7,874 nucleotides of DNA from the NCBI GenBank assembly GCA_002367255.1, contig DFBD01000163.1, positions 1 to 7,874 on the forward strand. Direction: 5' to 3'. The translations under genes and the position numbers were made by a program. Source of the DNA: Rhodobacterales bacterium UBA3089. Its GTDB lineage: Bacteria; Pseudomonadota; Alphaproteobacteria; Rhodobacterales; Rhodobacteraceae. The stretch's first letter is position 1, and each line of letters begins with the position of its first letter. Below are positions 1 through 7,093 of the stretch, one piece after another. A model generated the notes under the pieces. It made no database searches, had not been told where the DNA came from, and saw only the letters and a program-made list of their open reading frames with translations.

Positions 1-192
1 CATCACGGCTTTGTCCGGAAAGTGTCCCTGAAAATGCGGCTCGTTGGCGGTGACCATTTTAATACCGACGGCGCTATCGTTTACGTGGATATCCTTGACC
101 GCATCGATAAGAAGGAACGGATACCTATGGGGTATCATGCGCTTGATTTCAGAAAGGTCGGCAGATTTGAGTTCTGTCACTGTGTCGGACAT
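1..192 (-). CDS. fabZ: FabZ, 3-hydroxyacyl-ACP dehydratase (5' part only)
   Basis: The first 64 codons are present; the gene continues past the left edge of the window. FabZ is a cytoplasmic hot-dog-fold enzyme that dehydrates (3R)-hydroxyacyl-ACP to trans-2-enoyl-ACP in type II fatty acid synthesis. Visible family marks are the N-terminal [11 protein letters not shown] stretch (residues 20-30) and [10 protein letters not shown] (50-59), whose final His (57) is the family's catalytic histidine. The second catalytic residue (Glu) lies outside the window. The usual GHFPG/GHFPE glycine or acid position is Asp here (60). The ATG at 192 is chosen because an AAGGA ribosome binding site lies 7 nt upstream, inside the last codons of the skp gene, and because the protein aligns with the family from its N-terminus. 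Only 3 nt separate it from the skp stop, so translation is probably coupled. In relatives lpxA and other lipid A genes follow; that cannot be seen here. Confidence 0.95.
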   Translation of the reverse strand, partial: MSDTVTELKSADLSEIKRMIPHRYPFLLIDAVKDIHVNDSAVGIKMVTANEPHFQGHFPDKAVM

Positions 193-195
193 GTG

Positions 196-783
196 TTATT
201 CCTTTTCGATGGCCAAATCCGGGTTCGTATCAAAGGCCCGGTCGAGTATCTCGATTGCTTCCTGTGTTATATCCATATTTCGATCAAACAAAAGGACAGA
301 TCGTTGGTCTACAATGGCACTCGCGTGATACTTCACCATAATTTCGCTTAGAAATGGGGCGGCAATGACCAGAAACCTGCGTAACTGTCCATCGATAGAT
401 TGCTGCATCTCAACATCTTTTGCCCGTTGAGATTCACGTGCAGCCAAAACCCGCGCATCAAAATCCTCGGAAAGTAACCTAAATTCTTCAGCACTAACTT
501 CGCTGCGAATGTCCGTCAGGCGCCCTTCCTCAATCTCGAAAGCATCGCTGATTACGCGGCTTTCTTGCAACAGTACGGTTCGCTGTTCTGCCTGAATAAG
601 CAGCATGTCCTGACCGAGTTTGGAGTTGTTAAACAGCCCGTCCTGATCCAGAATCAGAACAGGCTGTGGAAATACAGTTGGAAAATCCGATTGTGCGCCG
701 GATTGTGTGGCACAAAGCATCAAGCCGATAAGTAGCGCCACAAAACGCTGAAAGTACGTAATGTTTGCTGTTGCGATACCCAA
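196..783 (-). CDS. skp: OmpH/Skp-family periplasmic chaperone
   Basis: A 195-residue exported protein of the OmpH (Skp) family, which holds unfolded outer-membrane proteins in the periplasm and delivers them to the BAM complex. An N-terminal signal peptide is seen: Arg 13, a hydrophobic core at 14-26 and a likely Ser-Gly-Ala cleavage site at 28-30. The LMLC at 21-24 is not a lipobox, because Leu stands where Gly, Ala or Ser is needed. The mature part starts with the family strand VLILDQDGLF (42-51), then a long charged, coiled-coil-like helical arm (about 60-135), then the C-terminal segment with FLSEIMVKY (144-152) and DITQEAIEILDRAF (171-184), as in alphaproteobacterial OmpH proteins. It lies directly after bamA, its functional partner. 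The start is odd: the only start that keeps the signal peptide is TTG at 783, two codons after the in-frame bamA TAG, with no well-spaced Shine-Dalgarno. GTG (residue 15), TTG (21) and ATG (22) would cut into the signal peptide. The family call is firm; the exact start is not. Confidence 0.88.
   Translation of the reverse strand: MGIATANITYFQRFVALLIGLMLCATQSGAQSDFPTVFPQPVLILDQDGLFNNSKLGQDMLLIQAEQRTVLLQESRVISDAFEIEEGRLTDIRSEVSAEEFRLLSEDFDARVLAARESQRAKDVEMQQSIDGQLRRFLVIAAPFLSEIMVKYHASAIVDQRSVLLFDRNMDITQEAIEILDRAFDTNPDLAIEKE
200..204 (-). promoter_or_regulatory. Ribosome binding site of fabZ, inside the skp 3' end
   Basis: AAGGA on the minus strand, 7 nt before the fabZ ATG at 192. It is formed by the last Lys-Glu codons of the upstream chaperone gene, so ribosomes finishing skp pass directly over it. 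Confidence 0.7.
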
Positions 784-786
784 AAC

Positions 787-3105
787 CTAGAACCGCGTGG
801 AGATCGCAACGCTGAAGTTCTGCGTAATATCGTCGTCTTCATACAGGATCGGGAAAGCATAGCTGAATTCCAAAGGGCCAAGCGGGGTCGCCCAGAAGAG
901 GCTAACACCAGAGGATGCGCGAATATACATATCGTCATCAACAACACCGATGTTACCCAGATCCCAAACGCTGCCTGCCTCCGCAAACACACCACCAAAG
1001 ATGCCAGCGTCTTCCCCAAAGCCAATAGGGAAGCTGCTTTGCAGGCGCACGGCTGCGTAGTAATTTCCCCCGAGCGCGTCGTTGTTTGCGGTAGTTGTAT
1101 CACGCGGACCAATACCACCATTTGCGAAACCTTTAAGGGTATTACCTCCAAGGAAGAACCTGTCGGTCACGCGGCTGTCCGACCCATCTGTCGAAACGAG
1201 CGCACCGCCTTCAACTTCGGCTGAAAGAACAAGGCTGTCATCAAAGAAAGCTGTGTAGCCTTTAGCGCGGACAACCGTTTTGGAGAAGTTCAAATCCCCC
1301 CCCAAGCCTGCAATCTCTTCGTTCAAAGTAAGGATGAAACCTGAAGTTGGATCAACACGCGAGTTGCGGCGATCATATGAAAGTGTAAATCCTAAAGACG
1401 ATGTAATCTGTGGTCCGCCCTGGTCTGCAAGAATAACTGACGAAGCCCCTGCTGCGACATCCCGAATTTCGTCGCTTGAAAGCCGATAACTAATCTGCAT
1501 GCGCGTATCTTCACCAAGGGCAAACCGGACATTAGGCTCGAAGCCGAAATTTGTAGACTGGAAGGATGATTCACTGCGATCAGACTTGCGGAAATAGGCG
1601 CTGAATCCAGCAGCGACATCGCGGTCAAACAAAGCCGGCTCATTGAAGCTTAACGAGAATACCTGTGATTTTTCACCATAACTTAATTCCAGCGCGAAAT
1701 CCTGATCGCGCCCTAGGAAGTTCTTTTCGGAAAGGTTAACCATGCCGCTAAAACCGGCCCCAGACGAATATCCAAGTGCAAAGCCAACACTACCAGTTGG
1801 GATATCTTCAACTTCAACGTCAACAACAACCTTGTCAGGTGATGAGCCTTCGCGAACCGACACATTAGTTGCCCCGAAAATCCCGAGCGAGCGAAGCTTA
1901 TCACCGGCAATCGCCATTTTGCGGGCGTTAAAGGCGTCCCCCTCAACAAAATCAAATTGGTGACGGATCACGCGTTCGACTGTTCCGGTGTTCCCGCCAA
2001 TATCGATCCGTTCCACATACACACGACGGCCTGAGACGAGTGCGAAGTTCACATCAACCGTGCGTTCGGCCTCGTTTTTAGTATAGTTCGGTGTGACACG
2101 CAGGAAAGGCAGGCCTTGGCGTACGGCCTCGACCTCTATTTCTTCTATAATCTCGTTAATGTCATTGACAGAATATGTCCGACCCGTAGGGATTTTTACG
2201 AACTTCTGGAATGCATCCGTGCTTACACCATTGATTGACGATGAAATCGTTGCATCGCCAAAGGTGTATTGAAAGCCCTCGTTCAGAGTGTGAGTCAGGA
2301 AATAACCGCTACGATCTGCTGAAAGTTCCGAGACAGAGGACAACACCTCAAAATCAATGTAGCCTTTGTTGGTGTAATAATCCGTTAGTTTCAGGCGATC
2401 CAAAGCGATTGTATTTGCATCAACCGTATTTCCAGACAGGAAGAAGGATAGTATATTTGTTTCGTTGGTTTCAATTACACCGCGCAGACGGCGGTCCGAG
2501 TACGCAGAATTCCCGACGAAGCTGATACGATTAACGCCAGCCACATCGGATTCAGTCACTTCGAACACCAGATTTACGCGCCCGTCGGAAACGGGAATGA
2601 TGACTGGGTTAACGGATACGTCAACGCGCCCCTCTTGCGCATATACCTGGGCGATAGTCTGGGCATCGGACTGGGCAGTCAGGCGATTGAAGGGGCGGCG
2701 AACCGAAGAGGAAATAATGCTTGCAAGAACATCATCCTTAAGGTTTGTGTTACCTTCGAACGCGATAACACTGACCGTCGGGTTTTCAATAACAGTAATA
2801 ACCAGTGTCGAACCTGAAACCTGAAGCTCCACATTTTCGAACATGCCGGAGTCATACAAGCGGCGAAGAACGGCATTAATATCGGCAGATGATAGATTGG
2901 AGCCGAAATTCACTCCGGCAAAATCCCGAATCGTCTGCGAGGGAATCAATTCATTTCCAACAACAGAGACCGAAGATATGACAGCAGAATACGCAGGCGT
3001 AGCCAGAATAGACGTCGCCAATAAAGGTGCGGCGATTGGAGCGCTTAGGAAAACACTTGTAATACAAGCTTTTACAGTTAATTTTTCAAGTAGTACAAGT
3101 TTCAT
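787..3105 (-). CDS. bamA: BamA, outer-membrane protein assembly factor
   Basis: BamA is the Omp85-family core of the BAM complex, which folds and inserts beta-barrel proteins into the outer membrane. With ATG at 3105 it has 772 residues, a normal length. A long signal peptide ends near residue 40 (Ala-Tyr-Ser). Five POTRA repeats follow at roughly 41-109, 110-186, 187-278, 279-358 and 359-437, most showing the repeat's Gly-Asn turn (VVGN, FEGN, FVGN, IGGN). The 16-strand barrel takes up about 438-772 and ends in Phe, as expected for an outer-membrane beta-signal (FSVAISTRF). The loop-6 motif, usually (V/L)RG(F/Y), reads LKGF at 657-660, inside an otherwise typical FFLGGN...GGIGPRD context. 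A TTG at 3111 is also in frame, but ATG at 3105 has a GGCGGA site 6 nt upstream, which the TTG would directly abut. It is followed 3 nt later, in the same frame, by the Skp-type chaperone gene. Confidence 0.96.
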   Translation of the reverse strand: MKLVLLEKLTVKACITSVFLSAPIAAPLLATSILATPAYSAVISSVSVVGNELIPSQTIRDFAGVNFGSNLSSADINAVLRRLYDSGMFENVELQVSGSTLVITVIENPTVSVIAFEGNTNLKDDVLASIISSSVRRPFNRLTAQSDAQTIAQVYAQEGRVDVSVNPVIIPVSDGRVNLVFEVTESDVAGVNRISFVGNSAYSDRRLRGVIETNETNILSFFLSGNTVDANTIALDRLKLTDYYTNKGYIDFEVLSSVSELSADRSGYFLTHTLNEGFQYTFGDATISSSINGVSTDAFQKFVKIPTGRTYSVNDINEIIEEIEVEAVRQGLPFLRVTPNYTKNEAERTVDVNFALVSGRRVYVERIDIGGNTGTVERVIRHQFDFVEGDAFNARKMAIAGDKLRSLGIFGATNVSVREGSSPDKVVVDVEVEDIPTGSVGFALGYSSGAGFSGMVNLSEKNFLGRDQDFALELSYGEKSQVFSLSFNEPALFDRDVAAGFSAYFRKSDRSESSFQSTNFGFEPNVRFALGEDTRMQISYRLSSDEIRDVAAGASSVILADQGGPQITSSLGFTLSYDRRNSRVDPTSGFILTLNEEIAGLGGDLNFSKTVVRAKGYTAFFDDSLVLSAEVEGGALVSTDGSDSRVTDRFFLGGNTLKGFANGGIGPRDTTTANNDALGGNYYAAVRLQSSFPIGFGEDAGIFGGVFAEAGSVWDLGNIGVVDDDMYIRASSGVSLFWATPLGPLEFSYAFPILYEDDDITQNFSVAISTRF

Positions 3106-3111
3106 AAACAA

Positions 3112-3117
3112 TCCGCC
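3112..3117 (-). promoter_or_regulatory. Ribosome binding site that decides the bamA start
   Basis: GGCGGA on the minus strand, 6 nt before ATG at 3105 and directly abutting the alternative TTG at 3111. The spacing favours the ATG, which shortens the longest open frame by two residues. Confidence 0.65.
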
Positions 3118-3126
3118 AATCTGCTT

Positions 3127-3147
3127 CTGTCGACACTATGACGACAG
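3127..3147 (-). other. Small hairpin in the rseP-bamA intergenic region
   Basis: Between rseP and bamA (59 nt, the longest gap in the window) the minus strand reads CTGTCG, a 9-nt loop, then CGACAG: a perfect 6-bp stem that a G-U and an A-U pair can extend after one another. No U-run follows, so it does not look like an intrinsic terminator. It sits just upstream of the bamA ribosome binding site and could mark mRNA processing, modulate bamA translation, or be chance. Confidence 0.35.
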
Positions 3148-3164
3148 GAATTACCGTTAACACG

Positions 3165-4502
3165 TCACAATCTCATAAAATCATTATACGTAGCAAATAC
3201 CATTAATAACAGCACCATGGCGAGCCCAATTGACATCAAAATCTGAATTGTTTTTTGCGAAGGCGGCCGGCCGCGCAAGGCCTCATAAAGATAAAATACT
3301 AAATGGCCACCGTCCAGCATCGGGATCGGAAACAGGTTTAACATGCCAATTCCTGTGGAAATCACAGCGATAAATGAAAGAAAGCTTCTAAGGCCTTGAT
3401 TTGCTGTGTCTTTTGATACTTGTGCGATTCCTACCGGGCCTTGAAGGTTTGTCGGGCTAAGGTTCCCGAGAAACATATGTTTTATGCCGTTCAATGAGCT
3501 TTCGATGAAGGCTACCGTTCGGCCAGCGCCGATATAAGCCGCGTTCCAAGGCGTAGGGGTTTGCGTTGCTGGCTGAAACGCAAGCGCCGCATAGACGCCG
3601 ATCATCACGCGCTGGGTGAAACCGCCTTCTCCATCGGGATACTCACGGAGCACTGGGGTGATCGGCAAATCCAGATATTCGCCATCCCTCCAGACCCTTA
3701 ATAATATTTCAGTGTCACCCGATGCGGCAACAACTTGTTGAAGCTCTCTGAATGTAGAAAGATTTTGCCCCCCGGCCTCTACAATCAAGTCCCCTCCTTT
3801 AAGGCCAGCATCACTGGCTGCGGAAAGTGGATCGATGCTATAGACTCCCGGAATTAGAAGATAAGGAGCTTTAACAAGTACTTCACCTTCATCGCGAAGA
3901 ACCAGAACCTCCATATCACCAGGGGGATCCATCGCTAGAACGGCATCAACGATGTCGCCAAAGCTGTTCACTACCTGCCCTTCGACAGCGAGAATTTGAT
4001 CGTTAACTTGCAAACCGTAAGAGGCGTCCGGCATTGCAAATAGCTTACCGACTGTCGGCTTATCAGTGGCGATACCTTGCCACATAACCAACCCTGCAAA
4101 TATAACCGACGCCAGAATGAAGTTTGCGAATGGTCCTGCCGCAACCGTTAACGCGCGCTTGTAAAGGCGTGCGGAAGGGAAACTTCGTGCTAATTCTGCC
4201 TCGGACATTTCTTCCAAAGCCTCGAAGTCGGTTTCACTGGCAGCACCGCGATCCCCTAGAAATTTGACGTACCCACCAAGTGGAATTGCCGCAAGCTGCC
4301 ACTGCGTGCCGCGTTTGTCTGTTCGCGACCAGATCACCGGCCCGAACCCTAACGAGAATTTCTCGGAATGAATGCCGCTCCATCGTCCGACGATGTAATG
4401 GCCATATTCGTGGACAAAAACGACAACACCTAAAACGACGACAAATGCTATGATCGTTGAAAGGAAGCCGCCAAAGACGGGGATCTGTGAAATGTATTCC
4501 AT
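3165..4502 (-). CDS. rseP: RseP, site-2 intramembrane zinc metalloprotease
   Basis: A 445-residue inner-membrane protease of the RseP/M50B family, which cuts transmembrane substrates such as anti-sigma factors and leftover signal peptides. The first membrane segment (about 13-33) carries the zinc-binding HEYGH at 31-35. The membrane-associated beta loop is IPLGGYVKFLGD (73-84). A second membrane segment spans about 119-141, followed by two PDZ domains (roughly 145-215 and 220-285; the second contains AGLKGGDLI). A third segment carries NLFPIPMLDGGH (389-400), where Asp 397 is the third zinc ligand, and a last segment lies at 420-437. All catalytic residues are intact. The ATG at 4502 has a strong GGAGGT site but only 3 nt away. 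The gene starts 14 nt after dxr. In Rhodobacter sphaeroides an RseP homologue takes part in the RpoE/ChrR singlet-oxygen response; whether that holds here cannot be read from the sequence. Confidence 0.96.
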   Translation of the reverse strand: MEYISQIPVFGGFLSTIIAFVVVLGVVVFVHEYGHYIVGRWSGIHSEKFSLGFGPVIWSRTDKRGTQWQLAAIPLGGYVKFLGDRGAASETDFEALEEMSEAELARSFPSARLYKRALTVAAGPFANFILASVIFAGLVMWQGIATDKPTVGKLFAMPDASYGLQVNDQILAVEGQVVNSFGDIVDAVLAMDPPGDMEVLVLRDEGEVLVKAPYLLIPGVYSIDPLSAASDAGLKGGDLIVEAGGQNLSTFRELQQVVAASGDTEILLRVWRDGEYLDLPITPVLREYPDGEGGFTQRVMIGVYAALAFQPATQTPTPWNAAYIGAGRTVAFIESSLNGIKHMFLGNLSPTNLQGPVGIAQVSKDTANQGLRSFLSFIAVISTGIGMLNLFPIPMLDGGHLVFYLYEALRGRPPSQKTIQILMSIGLAMVLLLMVFATYNDFMRL

Positions 4503-4516
4503 ACTACCTCCGCCAG

Positions 4517-5689
4517 TTATGCTGGCATCCAGTTTTTACCCTTTGTACGGGCCTTTTCATCTATAGCCATAACGGTTTCAAGGCCCTCAAGGCTGCTTGA
4601 TTGGCTTGCCTCAACATGGAGGCTCTCAAGAACCGTTTCAACCAGCCGTGCCATATCAAGAAAGCCAATGTCGCCGGAAATGAACCGATCGAGCGCGGAT
4701 TCCTTAGCCGCGTTAAACACTGCTCCTGCAAGTCCGCCAATCTCAAGAACCCGCCGCGCAAGACGTAAGGCTGGAAAGCGGTTTTCGTCCGGTGTTGCGA
4801 AATTCAGCTGCGCTATAGCACCGAAATTCAACTGTTCGACGGGCAAAGGTGGACGTTCGGGCCAATTAAGGGCAAAACCGATTGCCCCTCGCATATCGGG
4901 TGCGGCCAGTTGTGCAATTACGGAATGATCTTTGTATTCGATCATCGAGTGAACGATTGATTGCGGATGCACGACGACCTCGATCTGTTCGGCAGACACA
5001 TTGAACAGTTGATGCGCCTCGATCACCTCCAAGGCTTTGTTAAACATTGTTGCTGAATCGATTGAAATTCGCTGGCCCATATCCCAATTCGGGTGCGCTA
5101 TGGCTTGCGAGAGCGTTACATCTGCCATTTCGTCCAGTGTCCAGTCACGAAACGGCCCGCCTGAGGCTGTAAGAATAATCCGTGAAATGTCAGCGTGTTT
5201 GCCACCAGCCAAAGCCTGAAAAATCGCACAATGCTCACTATCTACGGGCACCAATATGCAACCGGATTCGGCGCATGTGGCTTTGACAAGTTCACCGGCG
5301 CAAACGAGGCTTTCTTTATTGGCTAGCGCAAGTATTCCGGCCTGTTTCGCCATTTCGAGTGTAGGCGCAAGCCCTGCCGAACCGACGATGGCCGACATCG
5401 CCCAATCGACTTTAATCGTGGCTGCATCGCGCAAAGCGTCAGCCCCTGCTGTAGCCGTAATTCCTGTACCCTCAAGTGCCTCTTTCAGCGCAAAAAGCTG
5501 TGTGGCATCAGCTGTCACAGCAACGTCAGCTTTCAATAAAACAGCTTGTTCTGCAAGTGACTTGATGTTCCGCGCACCGGTTACGACCTTTACATCGTAC
5601 ACTGCGGCTCCGCCTTGTCGCAGCAGTAAATCAACCGTATTGCACCCGATCGACCCCGTAGAGCCGAAGATACTTACCGTTCGTCGCAT
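4517..5689 (-). CDS. dxr: DXP reductoisomerase (MEP isoprenoid pathway)
   Basis: 1-deoxy-D-xylulose-5-phosphate reductoisomerase converts DXP to 2-C-methyl-D-erythritol 4-phosphate with NADPH and a divalent metal, the committed step of the MEP pathway in the cytoplasm. The 390-residue length is typical. The NADPH-binding GSTGSIG is at 9-15 and ANKESLVCAG at 123-132. The metal ligands Asp 150 and Glu 152 lie in PVDSEHCAIFQAL (148-160), and the third, Glu 221, lies in the DSATMFNKALE stretch (211-221), which also holds the substrate-binding Asn 217 and Lys 218. The phosphate-binding TASGGPF is at 174-180 and the flexible-loop HPNWDMG at 199-205. Every catalytic residue I can place is present. 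Its ATG follows the cdsA stop with no gap (TAA then ATG), and the nearest Shine-Dalgarno-like AAGG lies 10 nt upstream inside cdsA, pointing to translational coupling. Its product feeds undecaprenyl phosphate synthesis, whose usual neighbour gene uppS is missing here. Confidence 0.97.
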   Translation of the reverse strand: MRRTVSIFGSTGSIGCNTVDLLLRQGGAAVYDVKVVTGARNIKSLAEQAVLLKADVAVTADATQLFALKEALEGTGITATAGADALRDAATIKVDWAMSAIVGSAGLAPTLEMAKQAGILALANKESLVCAGELVKATCAESGCILVPVDSEHCAIFQALAGGKHADISRIILTASGGPFRDWTLDEMADVTLSQAIAHPNWDMGQRISIDSATMFNKALEVIEAHQLFNVSAEQIEVVVHPQSIVHSMIEYKDHSVIAQLAAPDMRGAIGFALNWPERPPLPVEQLNFGAIAQLNFATPDENRFPALRLARRVLEIGGLAGAVFNAAKESALDRFISGDIGFLDMARLVETVLESLHVEASQSSSLEGLETVMAIDEKARTKGKNWMPA

Positions 5690-6481
5690 TTAAGAAAGGC
5701 CTTGAATAAAGGCGAAAACCAGCGCCGCAGCCATAACTCCGTCGAGACGATCCATAAGGCCACCGTGCCCAGGAATAATATCACTGGAATCCTTTACGTC
5801 CTTCTGACGCTTCAACCACGATTCCAGTAAATCACCGAGCTGCGAGGCAATCGCGATAATAAAACTAATCACCACAGAATGCATCACAGGTTCTGGTCCA
5901 AACCACCCTAAAAGTGCGCCGGCAACTATCGCCAAACACCAGCCACCAAGCGTTCCGGCCCAAGTTTTTTTGGGGCTAACCGCTGGCCATAGCTTTGGAC
6001 CGCCAATAATACGGCCCGCGAAATACCCGCCGATATCAGTTAAGGCGACGATTAAAACCACCCAGAAAACATCAAAAAGCCCATGCTCCGGTGAAAGGAA
6101 TATCATAAGCATCGCGGTCATGGACGCGCCGATATACAACAAGCCGGACGACAGCCAAAACCAGTTTTCGTGGTCGCTTTTGTACAAGGCTGCCGCGCCA
6201 GCAATCAGCGCCGCCGCGCCATATATCCAGCTGTATGTAAATGTCGCATAAACAGAAACAACAGCCGAACCAGCCATGATGGCCAAGTCAATTTTTCCGC
6301 GCACCTCTTCTTGGCGCAGCATTTTGTGAAATTCCCACAGTAGAACCAACGCTCCCGCGCCGATAAAGCCAATTGCCCAATATCCGCCCAACCAGAATGC
6401 AGTAACGGAGATAGCAATCATCACAATGGCAGATAAAACACGTGTACCAAGGTCGAGAAATTTATTCGCTTTACCGCTCAT
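5690..6481 (-). CDS. cdsA: Phosphatidate cytidylyltransferase (CDP-diacylglycerol synthase)
   Basis: This integral inner-membrane enzyme makes CDP-diacylglycerol from phosphatidate and CTP, the branch point to all bacterial phospholipids. It has 263 residues, slightly shorter than the E. coli enzyme. About seven or eight hydrophobic segments are visible (for example 14-50 with a break at the Gly-Gly, 66-100, 110-130, 137-158, 179-194, 200-216). The C-terminal CDP-diglyceride synthetase signature is complete at 221-247: SWLKR, then Lys-Asp, then IPGHGGLMDRLD. Upstream conserved elements are ALTDIGGYFAGR (146-157) and SPKKTWAGTLGG (169-180). The ATG at 6481 has a TAGGA ribosome binding site about 8 nt upstream. 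In most alphaproteobacteria uppS precedes this gene; here frr does, only 27 nt away. dxr follows with no gap. Confidence 0.96.
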   Translation of the reverse strand: MSGKANKFLDLGTRVLSAIVMIAISVTAFWLGGYWAIGFIGAGALVLLWEFHKMLRQEEVRGKIDLAIMAGSAVVSVYATFTYSWIYGAAALIAGAAALYKSDHENWFWLSSGLLYIGASMTAMLMIFLSPEHGLFDVFWVVLIVALTDIGGYFAGRIIGGPKLWPAVSPKKTWAGTLGGWCLAIVAGALLGWFGPEPVMHSVVISFIIAIASQLGDLLESWLKRQKDVKDSSDIIPGHGGLMDRLDGVMAAALVFAFIQGLS

Positions 6482-6508
6482 TATATTGTCCTACTCGCAG
6501 CGCTCAAA

Positions 6509-7072
6509 CTAGACCTGCATAATTTCTTCTTGTTTCGTCTCAAGCGCTTTGTCGATATTCACAATTGCTTTGTCCGTCAGTTCCTGAATTTCGTCGTGCC
6601 ACAGCTTTTGGTCATCCTCACCCATTGAATCTTTGATCTTCTTCAGATGTTCCATACCGTCACGACGCACGTTGCGTACCGCAATACGCGCATTTTCGCC
6701 GTATTGGCCAGCCAGTTTAGATAGATCGCGGCGACGTTCCTCGTTCAGCTCGGGAATAGGCAGGCGCAAGGTTGTGCCGTCCATCACGGGGTTTAACCCC
6801 AGGCCGGATTGGCGGATCGCCTTGTCAACAGCCGCAACCATGGTTTTGTCCCAGACGTTCACAGAAACCATACGCGGTTCAGGAACGTTAATCGTAGCCA
6901 CCTGATTGATCGGCGTTGACGACCCATAAGCATCAACCATGACTGCATCAAGCATCGATGCCGAAGCCCTACCCGTCCGCAAAGAATTAAAATCATGTTT
7001 TAGCGAGTTCAACGCACCAGCCATACGCTTTTCCAGATCATCCAGATCGATATCTTCGATTTCGTTAGACAT
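6509..7072 (-). CDS. frr: Ribosome recycling factor
   Basis: RRF works with EF-G to split the post-termination ribosome. The 187-residue protein matches the family length (about 185). It has the helical domain I in two parts, with LRTGRAS at 31-37 near the start and the long helices from about 110 on, and the small domain II between them (about 34-105: [15 protein letters not shown] at 53-67). The conserved VRNVRRD (132-138) includes the Arg residues that contact 23S rRNA. The ATG at 7072 has a strong AGGAGA site 6 nt upstream. It starts 21 nt after pyrH, the classic pairing across bacteria. The following gene is cdsA and not the expected uppS. Confidence 0.97.
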   Translation of the reverse strand: MSNEIEDIDLDDLEKRMAGALNSLKHDFNSLRTGRASASMLDAVMVDAYGSSTPINQVATINVPEPRMVSVNVWDKTMVAAVDKAIRQSGLGLNPVMDGTTLRLPIPELNEERRRDLSKLAGQYGENARIAVRNVRRDGMEHLKKIKDSMGEDDQKLWHDEIQELTDKAIVNIDKALETKQEEIMQV

Positions 7073-7093
7073 ATTTCGTCTCCTGCGGAATGT

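Noticed and set aside
22..351. Plus-strand open frames opposite fabZ and the skp 3' end
   Set aside because: They are antisense to two recognised genes, show no domain and no ribosome binding site; treated as chance.
717..783. Possible lipoprotein signal in the Skp N-terminus (LMLC)
   Set aside because: The residue before Cys is Leu, not Gly, Ala or Ser, so it fails the lipobox; an ordinary Ser-Gly-Ala cleavage site follows.
720..1151. A 143-codon open frame on the minus strand across the bamA 3' end
   Set aside because: It lies wholly over bamA and the skp start in another frame, has a composition typical of an out-of-frame translation, and the bamA beta-barrel is clearly the real product there.
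3106..3164. Intrinsic terminator after rseP
   Set aside because: The hairpin has only a 6-bp stem, a 9-nt loop and no following U-run on the minus strand.
3263..3274. A 12-bp perfect GC-only palindrome (GCGGCCGGCCGC) inside rseP
   Set aside because: It encodes a Gly-Arg-Pro-Pro turn in a cytoplasmic loop of RseP near its C-terminus; there is no second copy and no U-run or spacer, so it is most simply codon-driven.
5256..5693. A 145-codon open frame on the plus strand opposite dxr
   Set aside because: It is antisense to a dxr gene with all catalytic motifs intact, and its Ala/Ser/Thr/Pro-rich translation with no recognisable domain is what a mirror frame of a coding gene gives.
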